Below are positions 1 through 10,755 of a DNA stretch of 22,568 nt, piece after piece (positions within the stretch are counted from its first letter, which is position 1; the number at the start of each line of letters is the position of its first letter). Source of the DNA: Saccoglossus kowalevskii (taxonomy: Eukaryota > Hemichordata > Enteropneusta > Harrimaniidae). Made by a program: the position numbers and the translations under genes. The notes under the pieces were generated by a model. That model ran no database searches. It was not told the origin of the DNA and saw only the letters and a program-made list of their open reading frames with translations. The stretch spans positions 1 to 22,568 of the forward strand of contig NW_003150734.1 of the NCBI RefSeq assembly GCF_000003605.2, given 5' to 3'.

Positions 1-27
1 CAACTATGAGTTTGAACAATTTGATAA

Positions 28-1278
28 ATGTCACTATCGATAACACATTACCAATTTCAATCGAGCGACGAAGAATCGTCAAATATTGACGGATATGATA
101 GTGATAGTAGCGACGAAGATGACGTCGGCGACGACGAATTATTGATTCAATCAAGCGATGATAAATCTTTGAACATTAACCAACGCCATGACGATCAAAG
201 TAGCAACAAGGATGACGTCATCGATGATTCATTGTCACTCCAATCAAGCGATGATGAATCTTTGAACATTGACCAACGTCATGACGATGACAGTAGTGAC
301 GAAGATGGCGCCATCAATGACACATTACCAATTCAGTCGAGCAACGAAGAATCGTTAAATGGTTATATTGACCGACGTGATGAAGATGACAGTAGTGACG
401 AGGATGACGTCATCAATAGCACACTACCAATTCAGTCAAGTGACGATGAATCGTCAAGTATTGACGGATGTGATAGTGATTTCAGTAGCGACGAAAATGA
501 CATCTGCGATGATTCATTGTGGATTCAATCAAGCGACGATGAATCGTTGAACATTGACCAACGAGATGATGATGTTAGTAGCGACGAAGATGACGTCATC
601 GATGATTCATTGTCAATCGAACCAAGCGACGATGAATCGTTAAATGGATACATTGACCGGCTTGATAGTGACGTCAGTAGTGATGAAGATGATGATTTCA
701 TCGATGATTCGTTATCAATTGGATCTAATGATGACGAATTGATCAATGCAGACTTCAATGCACATGGTGATGGACATTTTGCGAGACTTCGAGAGAATGA
801 TTATAATGAAGTTGTCAATGAAAGAAATGAAGAACTTATCAACGCGCTCGTGAGGGTGGTAGAATCTGATGATGTGTTACCAAATGCTGGCGGTGTTGAT
901 CTTGCTTACGATAATCTAGTAATGGTAGATATCCATTGCTTCGAATTTGATATTATGTATTCACGCATACGGGCATGGCTTGAACGAGGAGTTCGACTGC
1001 CACCCCTACGTCTTAATGCCCGGGCAAACGATGGAATAGTACAGGTGGGACTATTTACACCGGAACAAGTTGAAATACTTTACCGAGAGGTGCAATTCAG
1101 ACTTCTGAAAGAGACTGCATCGCCAAACATGCAACCATCGAATGAAAATGGCGTCGACGTCGGATCACAGATTCCTGTCTCAAAAAAGTCTCGCCGTAAA
1201 AGAAAAAGATGTGATGAAGAAACAGAAGAGCGTATTGCGCATGAGTGGAAGAACATGAGATTGTTGCGACGAGTCTGA
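28..1278 (+). CDS. Acidic Ser/Asp-repeat nuclear-type protein, copy 1 (5'-truncated, first codons out of frame)
   Basis: This is the 3' part of the same gene as the one ending at 13576. From about base 58 the frame matches copy 2: eight acidic repeats of 30-34 residues (bases about 58-755), a non-repetitive C-terminal region beginning near HGDGHFARL (about 762-1135), then a basic tail with KKSRRKRKR. The ATG at 28 is probably not the true start. Relative to copy 2 there is an extra base near 25-27 and an extra T in the run at 55-57, so the first ten codons read the wrong frame. The original frame entering from upstream meets TAA soon after. The basic N-terminal part seen in copy 2 would lie outside the window. 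Compared with copy 2 it has 12 extra codons in repeat 6 (DESLNIDQRDDD) and ends LLRRV rather than LLP. The function is unknown. The two indels may be real inactivation or errors at a contig end. Confidence 0.7.
   Translation: MSLSITHYQFQSSDEESSNIDGYDSDSSDEDDVGDDELLIQSSDDKSLNINQRHDDQSSNKDDVIDDSLSLQSSDDESLNIDQRHDDDSSDEDGAINDTLPIQSSNEESLNGYIDRRDEDDSSDEDDVINSTLPIQSSDDESSSIDGCDSDFSSDENDICDDSLWIQSSDDESLNIDQRDDDVSSDEDDVIDDSLSIEPSDDESLNGYIDRLDSDVSSDEDDDFIDDSLSIGSNDDELINADFNAHGDGHFARLRENDYNEVVNERNEELINALVRVVESDDVLPNAGGVDLAYDNLVMVDIHCFEFDIMYSRIRAWLERGVRLPPLRLNARANDGIVQVGLFTPEQVEILYREVQFRLLKETASPNMQPSNENGVDVGSQIPVSKKSRRKRKRCDEETEERIAHEWKNMRLLRRV
58..758 (+). repeat. Coding minisatellite of about 93 bp, copy 1
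   Basis: Eight tandem coding units, most of them 90-102 bp, each encode a variant of IQSSDDESLN, then IDQR or GYIDR, then SSDEDDVIDD. All unit lengths are multiples of three, so copy-number change keeps the frame. Unit 6 is full length here but shortened by 36 bp in the second gene copy. The Ser residues lie before Asp/Glu runs, which fits casein kinase 2 target sites (inference). Confidence 0.85.
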
Positions 1279-1544
1279 GCAGATTTATGAACAAGACAAT
1301 TACGAAAGTTTTGTTTCTTCTTAATTTGCTGTGAAAGTGTAAATCAATAAATGTATAATGGATTTCATCGTTATATGCTGGTTCTCTTTATTTCTTACCA
1401 ATTATAAATGTGAATTTTAATGATTATGGTTTAATTCAAAACGTCAATTTTGATATACAGTCTGAACACGACTTCCAACATTTGCTTATTGTAAAGAAAT
1501 TGTTATTATATTCGTATGAATTAAGAGAAAGTGAGGCTTTGTAC
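1279..1544 (+). other. 3' UTR and flank of gene copy 1
   Basis: This non-coding stretch joins the stop codon to the first satellite monomer. It matches 13577-13848 with only two visible substitutions (GAGGCT against GAAGGT just before the array). A poly(A) signal lies inside it. Short open frames here run into the satellite and show no sign of being genes. Confidence 0.75.
1346..1351 (+). terminator. Poly(A) signal, gene copy 1
   Basis: A canonical AATAAA lies about 68 bases after the stop codon. It is followed at a suitable distance by a T/G-rich stretch (GGTTCTCTTTATTTC, about 1380-1394) that could serve as the downstream element. It is conserved in copy 2. It supports a eukaryotic polyadenylated transcript that ends before the satellite. 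Confidence 0.7.
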
Positions 1545-2300
1545 ACCACACCTAATATTAACGACGCTAAGATTAAACCACGCTCTCGTAGACCACACCT
1601 AATATTAACGACGCTAAGATTAAACCACGCTCTCGTAGACAACACCTAATATTAACGACGCTAAGATTAAACCACGCTCTCGTAGACCACACCTAATATT
1701 AACGACGCTAAGATTAAACCACGCTCTCGTAGACCACACCTAATGTTAACAACGCTAAGATTAAACCACGCTCTCGTAGACCACACCTAATATTAACGAC
1801 GCTAAGATTAAACCACGCTCTCGTAGACCACACCTAATATTAACGACGCTAAGATTAAACCACGCTCTCGTAGACCACACCTAATATTAACGACGCTAAG
1901 ATTAAACCACGCTCTCGTAGACCACACCTAATATTAACGACGATAAGATTAAACCATGCTCTCGTAGACAACACCTAATGTTAACAACGCTAAGATTAAA
2001 CCACGCTCTCGTAGACCACACCTAATATTAACGACGCTAAGATTAGACCACGCTCTCATAGACCACACCTAATATTAACGACGCTAAGATTAAACCACGC
2101 TCTCGTAGACACCACCTAATGTTAACAACGCTAAGATTAAACCACGCTCTCATAGACCACACCTAGTATTAACAACGCTAAGATTAAACCACGCTCTCGT
2201 AGACAACACCTAATATTAACGATGCTAAGATTAAACCACGCTCTCGTAGACCACACCTAATGTTAACGACGCTAGATTAAACCACGCTCTCGTAGACACA

Positions 2301-3000
2301 CCTAATATGTTAACAACGCTAAGATTAAACCACACTCTCGTAGACCACACTAATGTTAACGACGCTAAGATTAAAGCATGCTCTTGTAGACAACACATAA
2401 TGTTAACGACGCTAAGATTAAACCACGCTCACGTAGACAACACCTAATGTTAATGACGCTAAGATTAAACCATGCTCTCGTAGACCATACCTAATATTAA
2501 CGACTCTAAGATTAAACCACGCTCTCGTAGACAACACCTAATATTAACGGCGCTAAAATTAAACCACGCTCTAGTAGACCCCACATAATATTAACGACGC
2601 TAAGATTAAACCACGCTCTCGTAGACCACACCTAATGTTAACGAAGCTAAGATTAAACCACGCTCTCGTAGACCACACCTTATATTAACGCCGCTAAGAT
2701 TAAACCACGCTCTCGTAGACTACACCTAATGTTAACGACGCTAAGATTAAACCACGCTCTCGTAGACAACACCTAATGTTAACAACGCTAAGATTAAACC
2801 ACGCTCTCGTAGACAACACCTAATGTTAACAACGCTAAGATTAAACCACGCTCTAATAGACAACACCTAATGTTAACAACGCTAAGATTAAACCACGCTC
2901 TCGTAGACAACACCTAATGTTAACGACGCTAAGATTAAACCACGCTCTCGTAGACAACACCTAATGTTAACGACGCTAAGATTAAACCACGCTCTCGTAG
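2301..3000 (+). repeat. Higher-order block, about 15 monomers, repeated three more times
   Basis: This run starts with the 49-bp monomer. It carries a recognisable series of variants: CATGCTC, GACTCTAAG, CTCTAGTAGACCCCACATAA, CCTTATATTAACGCC and CTCTAATAGAC. The same series returns from about 4135, 6957 and 15922. The spacings are close to 39 and 60 monomers plus two bases within array 1. The shared variant order shows block duplication rather than independent mutation. Confidence 0.75.
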
Positions 3001-3179
3001 ACAACACCTAATATTAACAACGCTAAGATTAAACCACGCTCTCGTAGACCACAACTAATGTTAACGACGCTAAGATTAAACCACGCTCTCGTAGACAACA
3101 CCTAATGTTAACGACGCTAAGATTAAACCACGCTCACGTAGACAACACCTAATGTTAACGACGCTAAGATTAAACCACG

Positions 3180-4870
3180 CTCTCGTAGACGACACCTAAT
3201 GTTAACAATGCTAAGATTAAACCACGCTCTCGTAGACACCACCTAATGTTAATGACGCTAAGATTAAACCACTCTCTCGTAGACTCCACCTAATGTTAAC
3301 GACGCTAAGATTAAACCACGCTCTCGTAGACCACACATAATGTTAACGACGCTAAGATTAAACCACGCTCTCATAGACAACACCTAATATTAACGACGCT
3401 AAGATTAAACCACGCTCTCATAGACCACACCTAATATTAACGACGCTAAGATTAAACCACGCTCTCGTAGACCACACCTAATATTAACGACGCTAAGATT
3501 AAACCACGCTCTCATAGACAACACCTAATATTACCGGCGCTAAGATTAAACCACGCTCTCGTGGACCTCACCTAATATTAACGACGCTAAGATTAAACCA
3601 CGCTCTCGTAGAATACACCTAATGTTAACGACGCTAAGATTAAACCACGCTCTCGTAGACCACACCAAATGTTAACGACGCAAAGATTAAACCACGCTCT
3701 CGTAGACCACACCTAATATTAACGACGCTAAGATTAAACCAGGCTCTCGTAGACAACACCTAATGTTAACAACGCTAAAATTAAACCACGCTCTCATAGA
3801 CCACATCTAACGTTAACAATGCTAAGATTAAACCACGTTCTCGTAGACCACACCTAATATTAACGACGCTAAGATTAAACCACGCTCTCGTAGACCACAC
3901 CTAATATTAACGACGCTAAGATTAAACCAGGCTCTCGTAGACAACACCTCATGAAAACAACGCTAAAATTAAACCACGCTCTCGTAGACCACATCTAACG
4001 TTAACAACGCTAAGATTAAACCACGCTCTCGTAGACAACACCTAATATTAACAACGCTAAAATTAAACCACGCTCTCGTAGACCACATCTAATGTTAACA
4101 ACGCTAAGATTAAACCACGCTTTCGTAGACAACACCTAATATGTTAACAACGCTAAGATTAAACCACACTCTCGTAGACCACACCTAATGTTAACGACGC
4201 TAAGATTAAACCATGCTCTCGTAGATAACACCTAATGTTAACGACGCTAAGATTAAACCACGCTCACGTAGACAACACCTAATGTTAATGACGCTAAGAT
4301 TAAACCATGCTCTCGTAGACCATACCTAATATTAACGACTCTAAGATTAAACCACGCTCTCGTAGACAACACCTAATATTAACGGCGCTAAAATTAAACC
4401 ATGCTCTAGTAGACCCCACATAATATTAACGACGCTAAGATTAAACCACGCTCTCGTAGACCACACCTAATGTTAACGAAGCTAAGATTAAACCACGCTC
4501 TCGTAGACCACACCTTATATTAACGCCGCTAAGATTAAACCACGCTCTCGTAGACTACACCTAATGTTAACGACGCTAAGATTAAACCACGCTCTCGTAG
4601 ACAACACCTAATGTTAACAACGCTAAGATTAAACCACGCTCCCGTAGACAACACCTAATGTTAACAACGCTAAAATTAAACCACGCTCTAATAGACAACA
4701 CCTAATGTTTACAACGCTAAGATTAAACCACGCTCTCGTAGACAACACCTAATGTTAACGACGCTAAGATTAAACCACGCTCTCGTAGACAACACCTAAT
4801 GTTAACGACGCTAAGATTAAACCACGCTCTCGTAGACAACACCTAATGTTAACGACGCTAAGATTAAACC
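3180..4870 (+). repeat. Large satellite block, copy A (pairs with 6002-7692)
   Basis: Rare variants line up with those 2822 bp downstream, which is 60 monomers plus the two-base insertion. Examples are TATTACCGGC at 3529 and 6351, the CATGAAAAC-type monomer at 3947 and 6769, and the 49-bp monomer at 4135 and 6957. The match starts near 3180 and fades near 4870. Part of it (3529 to about 4060) also matches 21475 to about 22010. Confidence 0.75.
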
Positions 4871-6001
4871 ACGCTCTCGTGGACCACACCTAATGTTAAC
4901 GACGCTAAGATTAAACCACGCTCTCGTAGACGACACCTAATGTTAACAACGCTAAGATTAAACCACGCTCTCGTAGACACCACCTAATGTTAATGACGCT
5001 AAGATTAAACCACGCTCTTGTAGACACCACCTAATGATAACGACGCTAAGATTAAACCACGCTCTCGTAGACCACACCTAATGTTAACGACGCTAAGATT
5101 AAACCACGCTCTCATAGACAACACCTAATATTAACGACGCTAAGATTAAACCACGCTCTCATAGACCACACCTAATATTAACGACGCAAAGATTAAACCA
5201 CGCTCTCGTAGACCACACCTAATATTAACGACGCTAAGATTAAACCATGCTCTCGTAGACAACACCTAATATTAACGGCGCTAAGATTAAACCACGCTCT
5301 CGTAGACCACACCTAATATTAACGACGCTAGGATTAAACCACGCTCTCGTAGAATACACCTAATGTTAACGACGCTAAGATTAAACCACGCTCTCGTAGA
5401 CCACAACTAATGTTAACGACGCAAAGATTAAACCACGCTCTCGTAGACCACACCTACTATTAACGATGCTAAGATTAAGCCTGGCTCTCGTAGACAACAC
5501 GTAATGTTAACAAAACTAAAATTAAACCACGCTCTCATAGACCACATCTAATGTTAACATCGCTAAGATTAAACCACGTTCTCGTAGACCACACCTAATA
5601 TTAACGACGCTAAGATTAAACCACGCTCTCGTAGACCACACCTAATATTAACGACGCTAAGATTAAACCACGCTCTCGTAGACAACACCTAATGTTAACG
5701 ACGCTAAGATTAAACCATGCTCTCGTAGACAACACCTAATGTTAACAACGCAAAGATTAAACCACGCTCTCGTAGACAACACCTAATGTTAACAACGCTA
5801 AGATTAAACCACGCTCTCGTAGACAACACCTAATGTTAACGACGCTAATATTAAACCACGCTCTCGTAGACCACACCTAATATTAACAACGCTAAGATTA
5901 AACCACGCCTTCGTAGACACAACCTATTATTAATGACGCTAAGATTAAACCACGCTCTCGTAGACCACACCTAATGTTAACGACGCTAAGATTAAACCAC
6001 G

Positions 6002-7692
6002 CTCTCGTAGACGACACCTAATGTTAACAATGCTAAGATTAAACCACGCTCTCGTAGACACCACCTAATGTTAATGACGCTAAGATTAAACCACGCTCTC
6101 GTAGACTCCACCTAATGTTAACGACGCTAAGATTAAACCACGCTCTCGTAGACCACACCTAATGTTAACGACGCTAAGATTAAACCACGCTCTCATAGAC
6201 AACACCTAATATTAACGACGCTAAGATTAAACCACGCTCTCATAGACCACACCTAATATTAACGACGCTAAGATTAAACCACGCTCTCGTAGACCACACC
6301 TAATATTAACGATGCTAAGATGAAACCACGCTCTCATAGACAACACCTAATATTACCGGCGCTAAGATTAAACCGCGCTCTCGTGGACCACACCTAATAT
6401 TAACGACGCTAAGATTAAACCACGCTCTTGTAGAATACACCTAATGTTAACGACGCTAAGATTAAACCACGCTCTCGTAGACCACACCAAATGTTAACGA
6501 CGCAAAGATTAAACCACGCTCTCGTAGACCACACCTAATATTAACGACGCTAAGATTAAACCAGGCTCTCGTAGACAACACCTAATGTTAACAACGCTAA
6601 AATTAAACCACGCTCTCATAGACCACATCTAACGTTAACAACGCTAAGATTAAACCACGTTCTCGTAGACCACACCTAATATTAACGACGCTAAGATTAA
6701 ACCACGCTCTCATAGACCACACCTAATATTAACGACGCTAAGATTAAACCAGGCTCTCGTAGACACTACCTAATGAAAACAACGGTAAAATTAAACCACG
6801 CTCTCGTAGACCACATCTAACGTTAACAACGCTAAGATTAAACCACGCTCTCGTAGACAACACCTAATATTAACAACGCTAAAATTAAACCACGCTCTCG
6901 TAGACCACATCTAATGTTAACAACGCTAAGATTAAACCACGCTTTCGTAGACAACACCTAATATGTTAACAACGCTAAGATTAAACCACACTCTCGTAGA
7001 CCACACCTAATGTTAACGACGCTAAGATTAAACCACGCTCTCGTAGACAACACCTAATGTTAACGACGCTAAGATTAAACCACGCTCACGTAGACAACAC
7101 CTAATGTTAACGACGCTAAGATTAAACCACGCTCTCGTAGACCACACCTAATGTTAATGACGCTAAGATTAAACCATGCTCTCGTAGACCATACCTAATA
7201 TTAACGACTCTAAGATTAAACCACGCTCTCGTAGACAACACCTAATATTAACGGCGCTAAAATTAAACCACGCTCTAGTAGACCCCACATAATATTAACG
7301 ACGCTAAGATTAAACCACGCTCTCGTAGACCACACCTAATGTTAACGAAGCTAAGATTAAACCACGCTCTCGTAGACCACACCTTATATTAACGCCGCTA
7401 AGATTTAACCACGCTCTCGTAGACTACACCTAATGTTAACGACGCTAAGATTAAACCACGCTCTCGTAGACAACACCTAATGTTAACAACGCTAAGATTA
7501 AACCACGCTCTCGTAGACAACACCTAATGTTAACAACGCTAAGATTAAACCACGCTCTAATAGACAACACCTAATGTTAACAACGCTAAGATTAAACCAC
7601 GCTCTCGTAGACAACACCTAATGTTAACGACGCTAAGATTAAACCACGCTCTCGTAGACAACACCTAATGTTAACGACGCTAAGATTAAACC
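6002..7692 (+). repeat. Large satellite block, copy B (pairs with 3180-4870)
   Basis: This is the downstream partner of the block 2822 bp upstream, with the same variant order. From about 6351 it also aligns with array 2 at 15316 onward (offset 8965, continuing to about 8280 and 17200). Over about 4985-6830 the array aligns with 17947-19800 (offset 12962). This stretch therefore has several partners in register-shifted positions. Confidence 0.75.
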
Positions 7693-8749
7693 ACGCTCTC
7701 GTAGACAACACCTAATATTAACTACGCTAAGATTAAACTACGCTCTCGTAGACAACTCCTAATGTTAACGACGCTAAGATTAAACCAGGCTCTCGTAGAC
7801 ACCACCTAATATTAACGACGCTAAGATTAAACCACGCTCTCGTAGACCACACCTAATGTTAACGACACTAAGATTAAACCACGCTCTCGTAGATGACACC
7901 TAATGTTAACAACGCTAAGATTAAACCACGCTCTCGTAGACACCACCTAATGTTAATGACGCTAAGATTAAACCACGCTCTCGTAGACACCACCTAATGT
8001 TAACAACGCTAAGATTAAACCACGCTCTCGTAGACCACACCTAATATTAACGACGCTCAGATTAAACCACGCTCTCGTAGACCACACCTAATGTTAACGA
8101 CGCTAAGATTAAACCACGCTCTCATAGACAACACCTAATATTAACGACGCTAAGATTAAACCACGCTCTCATAGATCACACCTAATATTAACGACGCTAA
8201 GATTAAACCACGCTCTCGTAGACCACACCTAATATTAACGACGCTAAGATTAAACTACGCTCTCGTAGATCACACCTAATATTAACGACACTAAGATTAA
8301 ACCACACTCTCGTAGACCACACCTAATATTAATGACGCTAAGATTAAACCAGGCTCTCGTAGACAACACCTGATGTTAACAACGCTAAAATTAAACCATG
8401 TTCTCGTAAACCACATCTAACGTTAACAACGTTAAGATTAAACCATGCTCTCGTAGACCACACCTAATGTTAACAACGCTAAGATTAAACCACGCTCTCG
8501 TAGACCACACCTAATATTTTAACAACGCTATGATTAAACCACGCTCTCGTAGACAACACCTAATATGTTAACAACGCTAAGATTAAACCAGGCTCTCGTA
8601 GACCACACCTAATATTAACAACGCTAAGATTAAACCACGCTCTCGTAGACCACACCTAATATTAACGACGCTCAGATTAAACCACGCTCTCGTAGACGAT
8701 ACCTAATGTTAACGACGCTAAGATTAAACCACACTCTCGTAGACCACAC

Positions 8750-9822
8750 CTTATGTTAAAGAAGCTAACATTAAATCACGCCCTCATTTAGCACACATAA
8801 TGTCAATGACGTTAACATTAAATCACATCTTCGTTGAGCACACATAATGTCAATGACGTCAACTCTAAACCACGTCCTCGTAGACAACACCTAATGATAA
8901 CGACGCTAACCTTAAATCACGCCCTCGTAGACCACACATAATTTCAACGAACGACGTTAAAATTACACCATGCCCCACTAGACAACACATAATGTTAAAG
9001 ATGCTAACATTGATAATTGATAACGACATCAACATTAAACCACGTCTTATTAGACCACCATTAATGTTAATGACACCAAAAATAAACCACGCCCTCGTAG
9101 ACCACACCTAATGTTAACGAAGTTAACATTAATCCACGTCCTCTCAGACCACCATGAATGTTAATGACGTCAACATTAAACCACGCCCTCGTAGACCACA
9201 CCTTATGTTAAAGATGCTGACATTAAGTCACGCCCTCGTAGACCACACATATTGTCAACGACGTTAACATTAAACCACGCCCTCGTAGACCACGCCTAAT
9301 GTTAACGACGTTAACATTAAATCACGCCCTCCTAGAACACGCCTAATGTCAACGACGTTAACATTAAACCATGCCCTCGTAGACCACACATAATGTTAAC
9401 GACGCTAACATTAAACCACGCCCTCGTAGAACACGCCCAATGTCAACGATGTTAACATTAAACCATGCCCTCGTAGACCACACATAATGTTAACGACGTT
9501 AACATTAAATCACGCCCTCGTAGAACACGCCTAATGTCAACGACGTTAACATTAAACCATGCCCTCGTAGACCACCATTAATGTTAACGACGCTAACATT
9601 AAACCACGCCCTCGTAGACAACACCTAATGTTAACGACGCTAACATTAAACCATGCCCTCGTAGACCACACATAATGTTAACGACGCTAACATTAAACCA
9701 CGCTCTCGTAGACCACACCTACTGTCAAAAACGTTGATATTAAACCTCGCCGGCATAGACCACACCTAATGTCAACGACGTTAACATTAAATCACGCCCT
9801 CGTAGACCACCATTAATGTTAT
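8750..9822 (+). repeat. Decayed distal edge of array 1, about 23 diverged 47-bp monomers
   Basis: The 47-bp period continues but the sequence changes to a related subfamily, with GTTAACATTAAA in place of GCTAAGATTAAA, CGCCCTCGTAGA in place of CGCTCTCGTAGA, and frequent TGTCAACGACG. There are point changes and small indels, including an extra AACG-type insertion near 8947. Decay at one end only contrasts with the clean gene-side edge. The first 240 bases match the end of the window almost perfectly. The last monomer breaks off near 9822 into unrelated AT-rich DNA. Confidence 0.9.
9287..9616 (+). repeat. 94-bp dimeric higher-order repeat in the decayed edge
   Basis: Two monomer types alternate: one with AGAACACGCC followed by TGTCAACG, the other with AGACCACACATAATGTTAACG. 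AGAACAC starts at 9334, 9428 and 9522, exactly 94 bp apart. Two monomers contain a perfect 23-bp dyad at 9297-9319 and 9485-9507, with arms TAATGTTAACG and CGTTAACATTA around a single A. Confidence 0.75.
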
Positions 9823-10357
9823 TTCCATTATTTATGAATGCAAATACACAGAGTTTATTTTTTTTGCAATAAATTGTACTCTGGGCAATATAACGATATT
9901 GACTTTAACAAGTTGGGCGTAACCAGCCTAATTTTCGAGAAATTGATGGTTGTATTTTAGTGGATAGTGGCCATGTTCACAGAATTAAAATGGTTTTAGT
10001 ATAGGTTACTACGGCACAGATATGTTGCCGTATCTCAAATTGTAGTCTGAGGAAACAGGCTGGAAAAATCATATATTATGAATATTGTGTTTCTCAGTTA
10101 TTTGAAAAATCGTGGTTTTAAAGAGTGTAAAAAAATACATTTTTTCTTTAATATAGTGTTTTATTTTGTAAAAATTGGGACAAGTTTCTCAAAATACGTT
10201 TCTGGAACAAACAAACAAACGCCGTGGGACAGTAGCTCCATGATTTTACATAATTGAACCAAGGAACATTGTCATGCGATGTATAACCAACTTTCTCTCA
10301 TAGAATGTGATATGACATGTTTTATTTTTTATTGCGATCTGCATACATGAGAGCTAA
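9823..10357 (+). other. Inter-unit spacer, left part; no gene seen
   Basis: AT-rich, non-satellite DNA between the array edge and the inverted-repeat element. It contains T and A runs, an AACAAACAAACAAACG microsatellite near 10207, and an AATAAA near 9869 of unclear meaning. I see no open frame with coding character, no RNA gene and no similarity to other parts of the window. Confidence 0.6.
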
Positions 10358-10409
10358 GGGGCGACGTCAAAAGATCGATGTCGGATAAAAAACTTATTTC
10401 CTTTAGTTT
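10358..10409 (+). repeat. Left terminal inverted repeat
   Basis: It pairs with 10756-10807. The visible mismatches are the fourth base (G against A) and one T/A in ACTTATTTCC against ACTTAATTCC. The near-perfect match suggests a fairly young insertion. Confidence 0.8.
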
Positions 10410-10755
10410 GGGGGGTGGGGGGTTTTGACTTCAAAAAGTTTCCATCCTACAAAAACGATTTTATTTTTTAATGAAGTCAAAAAAATCTTGGAGTATTTTT
10501 AGTTCGTTTTTTATCTATCCAATCATGGACAGAAATAACCGAAAAGGGAAAAAAAACAGAAAAATGGTTTGGTTCAAGTGTAAATCTGTGCGTCAAATGA
10601 GGTGCATTTGTAAAATTGTTTACATCCACCCGACAACCAACTGTTATGCAATACTACTGTCCGATTATCAATTTGTATTTAATGGTGAATGTAGTCTGAC
10701 GCCATGACCAATATTTATCAATTAAGTTTCAGTGGGGGGTAGAGGGTTTGAAAAA

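Larger units (their letters stand above)
1545..8750 (+). repeat. 47-bp satellite array 1, homogeneous part, about 153 monomers
   Basis: Head-to-tail monomers of 47 bp, measured for example between 1561 and 1608. The consensus begins CCACACCTAATATTAACG and ends CACGCTCTCGTAGA. Common variants are ATTAAC or GTTAAC, CGACGC or CAACGC, CCACACC or ACAACACC, and CTCGTAGA or CTCATAGA. A 49-bp monomer with an inserted TG (TAATATGTTAAC) occurs near 2301, 4135, 6957 and 8559. The array begins abruptly with perfect monomers beside the gene 3' flank. There are no unique spacers between monomers. Because 47 is not a multiple of three and each monomer carries TAA triplets, no long reading frame can persist. 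Confidence 0.97.

Noticed and set aside
525-758. Minus-strand Ser-rich open frame (also 12865-13062)
   Set aside because: Antisense shadow of the acidic repeats: GAT/GAC-rich codons read as Ser/Leu-type codons on the other strand.
1436-1645. Minus-strand open frame over the flank and first monomers (also 13740-13949)
   Set aside because: Chance frame through satellite; it breaks once monomer phase rotates (47 is not a multiple of three).
1410-1649. Open frame of 79 codons, repeated at 13714-13953
   Set aside because: It starts in the 3' flank after the poly(A) signal and runs into satellite monomers. Its conservation only reflects duplication.
1545-8750. CRISPR-like array of short regular repeats
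   Set aside because: Monomers abut with no unique spacers, vary throughout, sit in eukaryote-like sequence and have no cas genes nearby. This is a satellite.
8865-9107. Minus-strand open frame of 80 codons in the decayed edge
   Set aside because: Lies wholly in diverged satellite monomers, and the protein merely repeats the monomer translation.
1545-9822. Telomeric or centromere-protein-B-box sequence in the satellite
   Set aside because: No TTAGGG-type or similar telomere repeat, and no match to the CENP-B box pattern in the monomer.
10471-10707. Open frame of 78 codons inside the MITE
   Set aside because: No domain or coding signature, and it lies inside a non-autonomous element. It is too short for a transposase.
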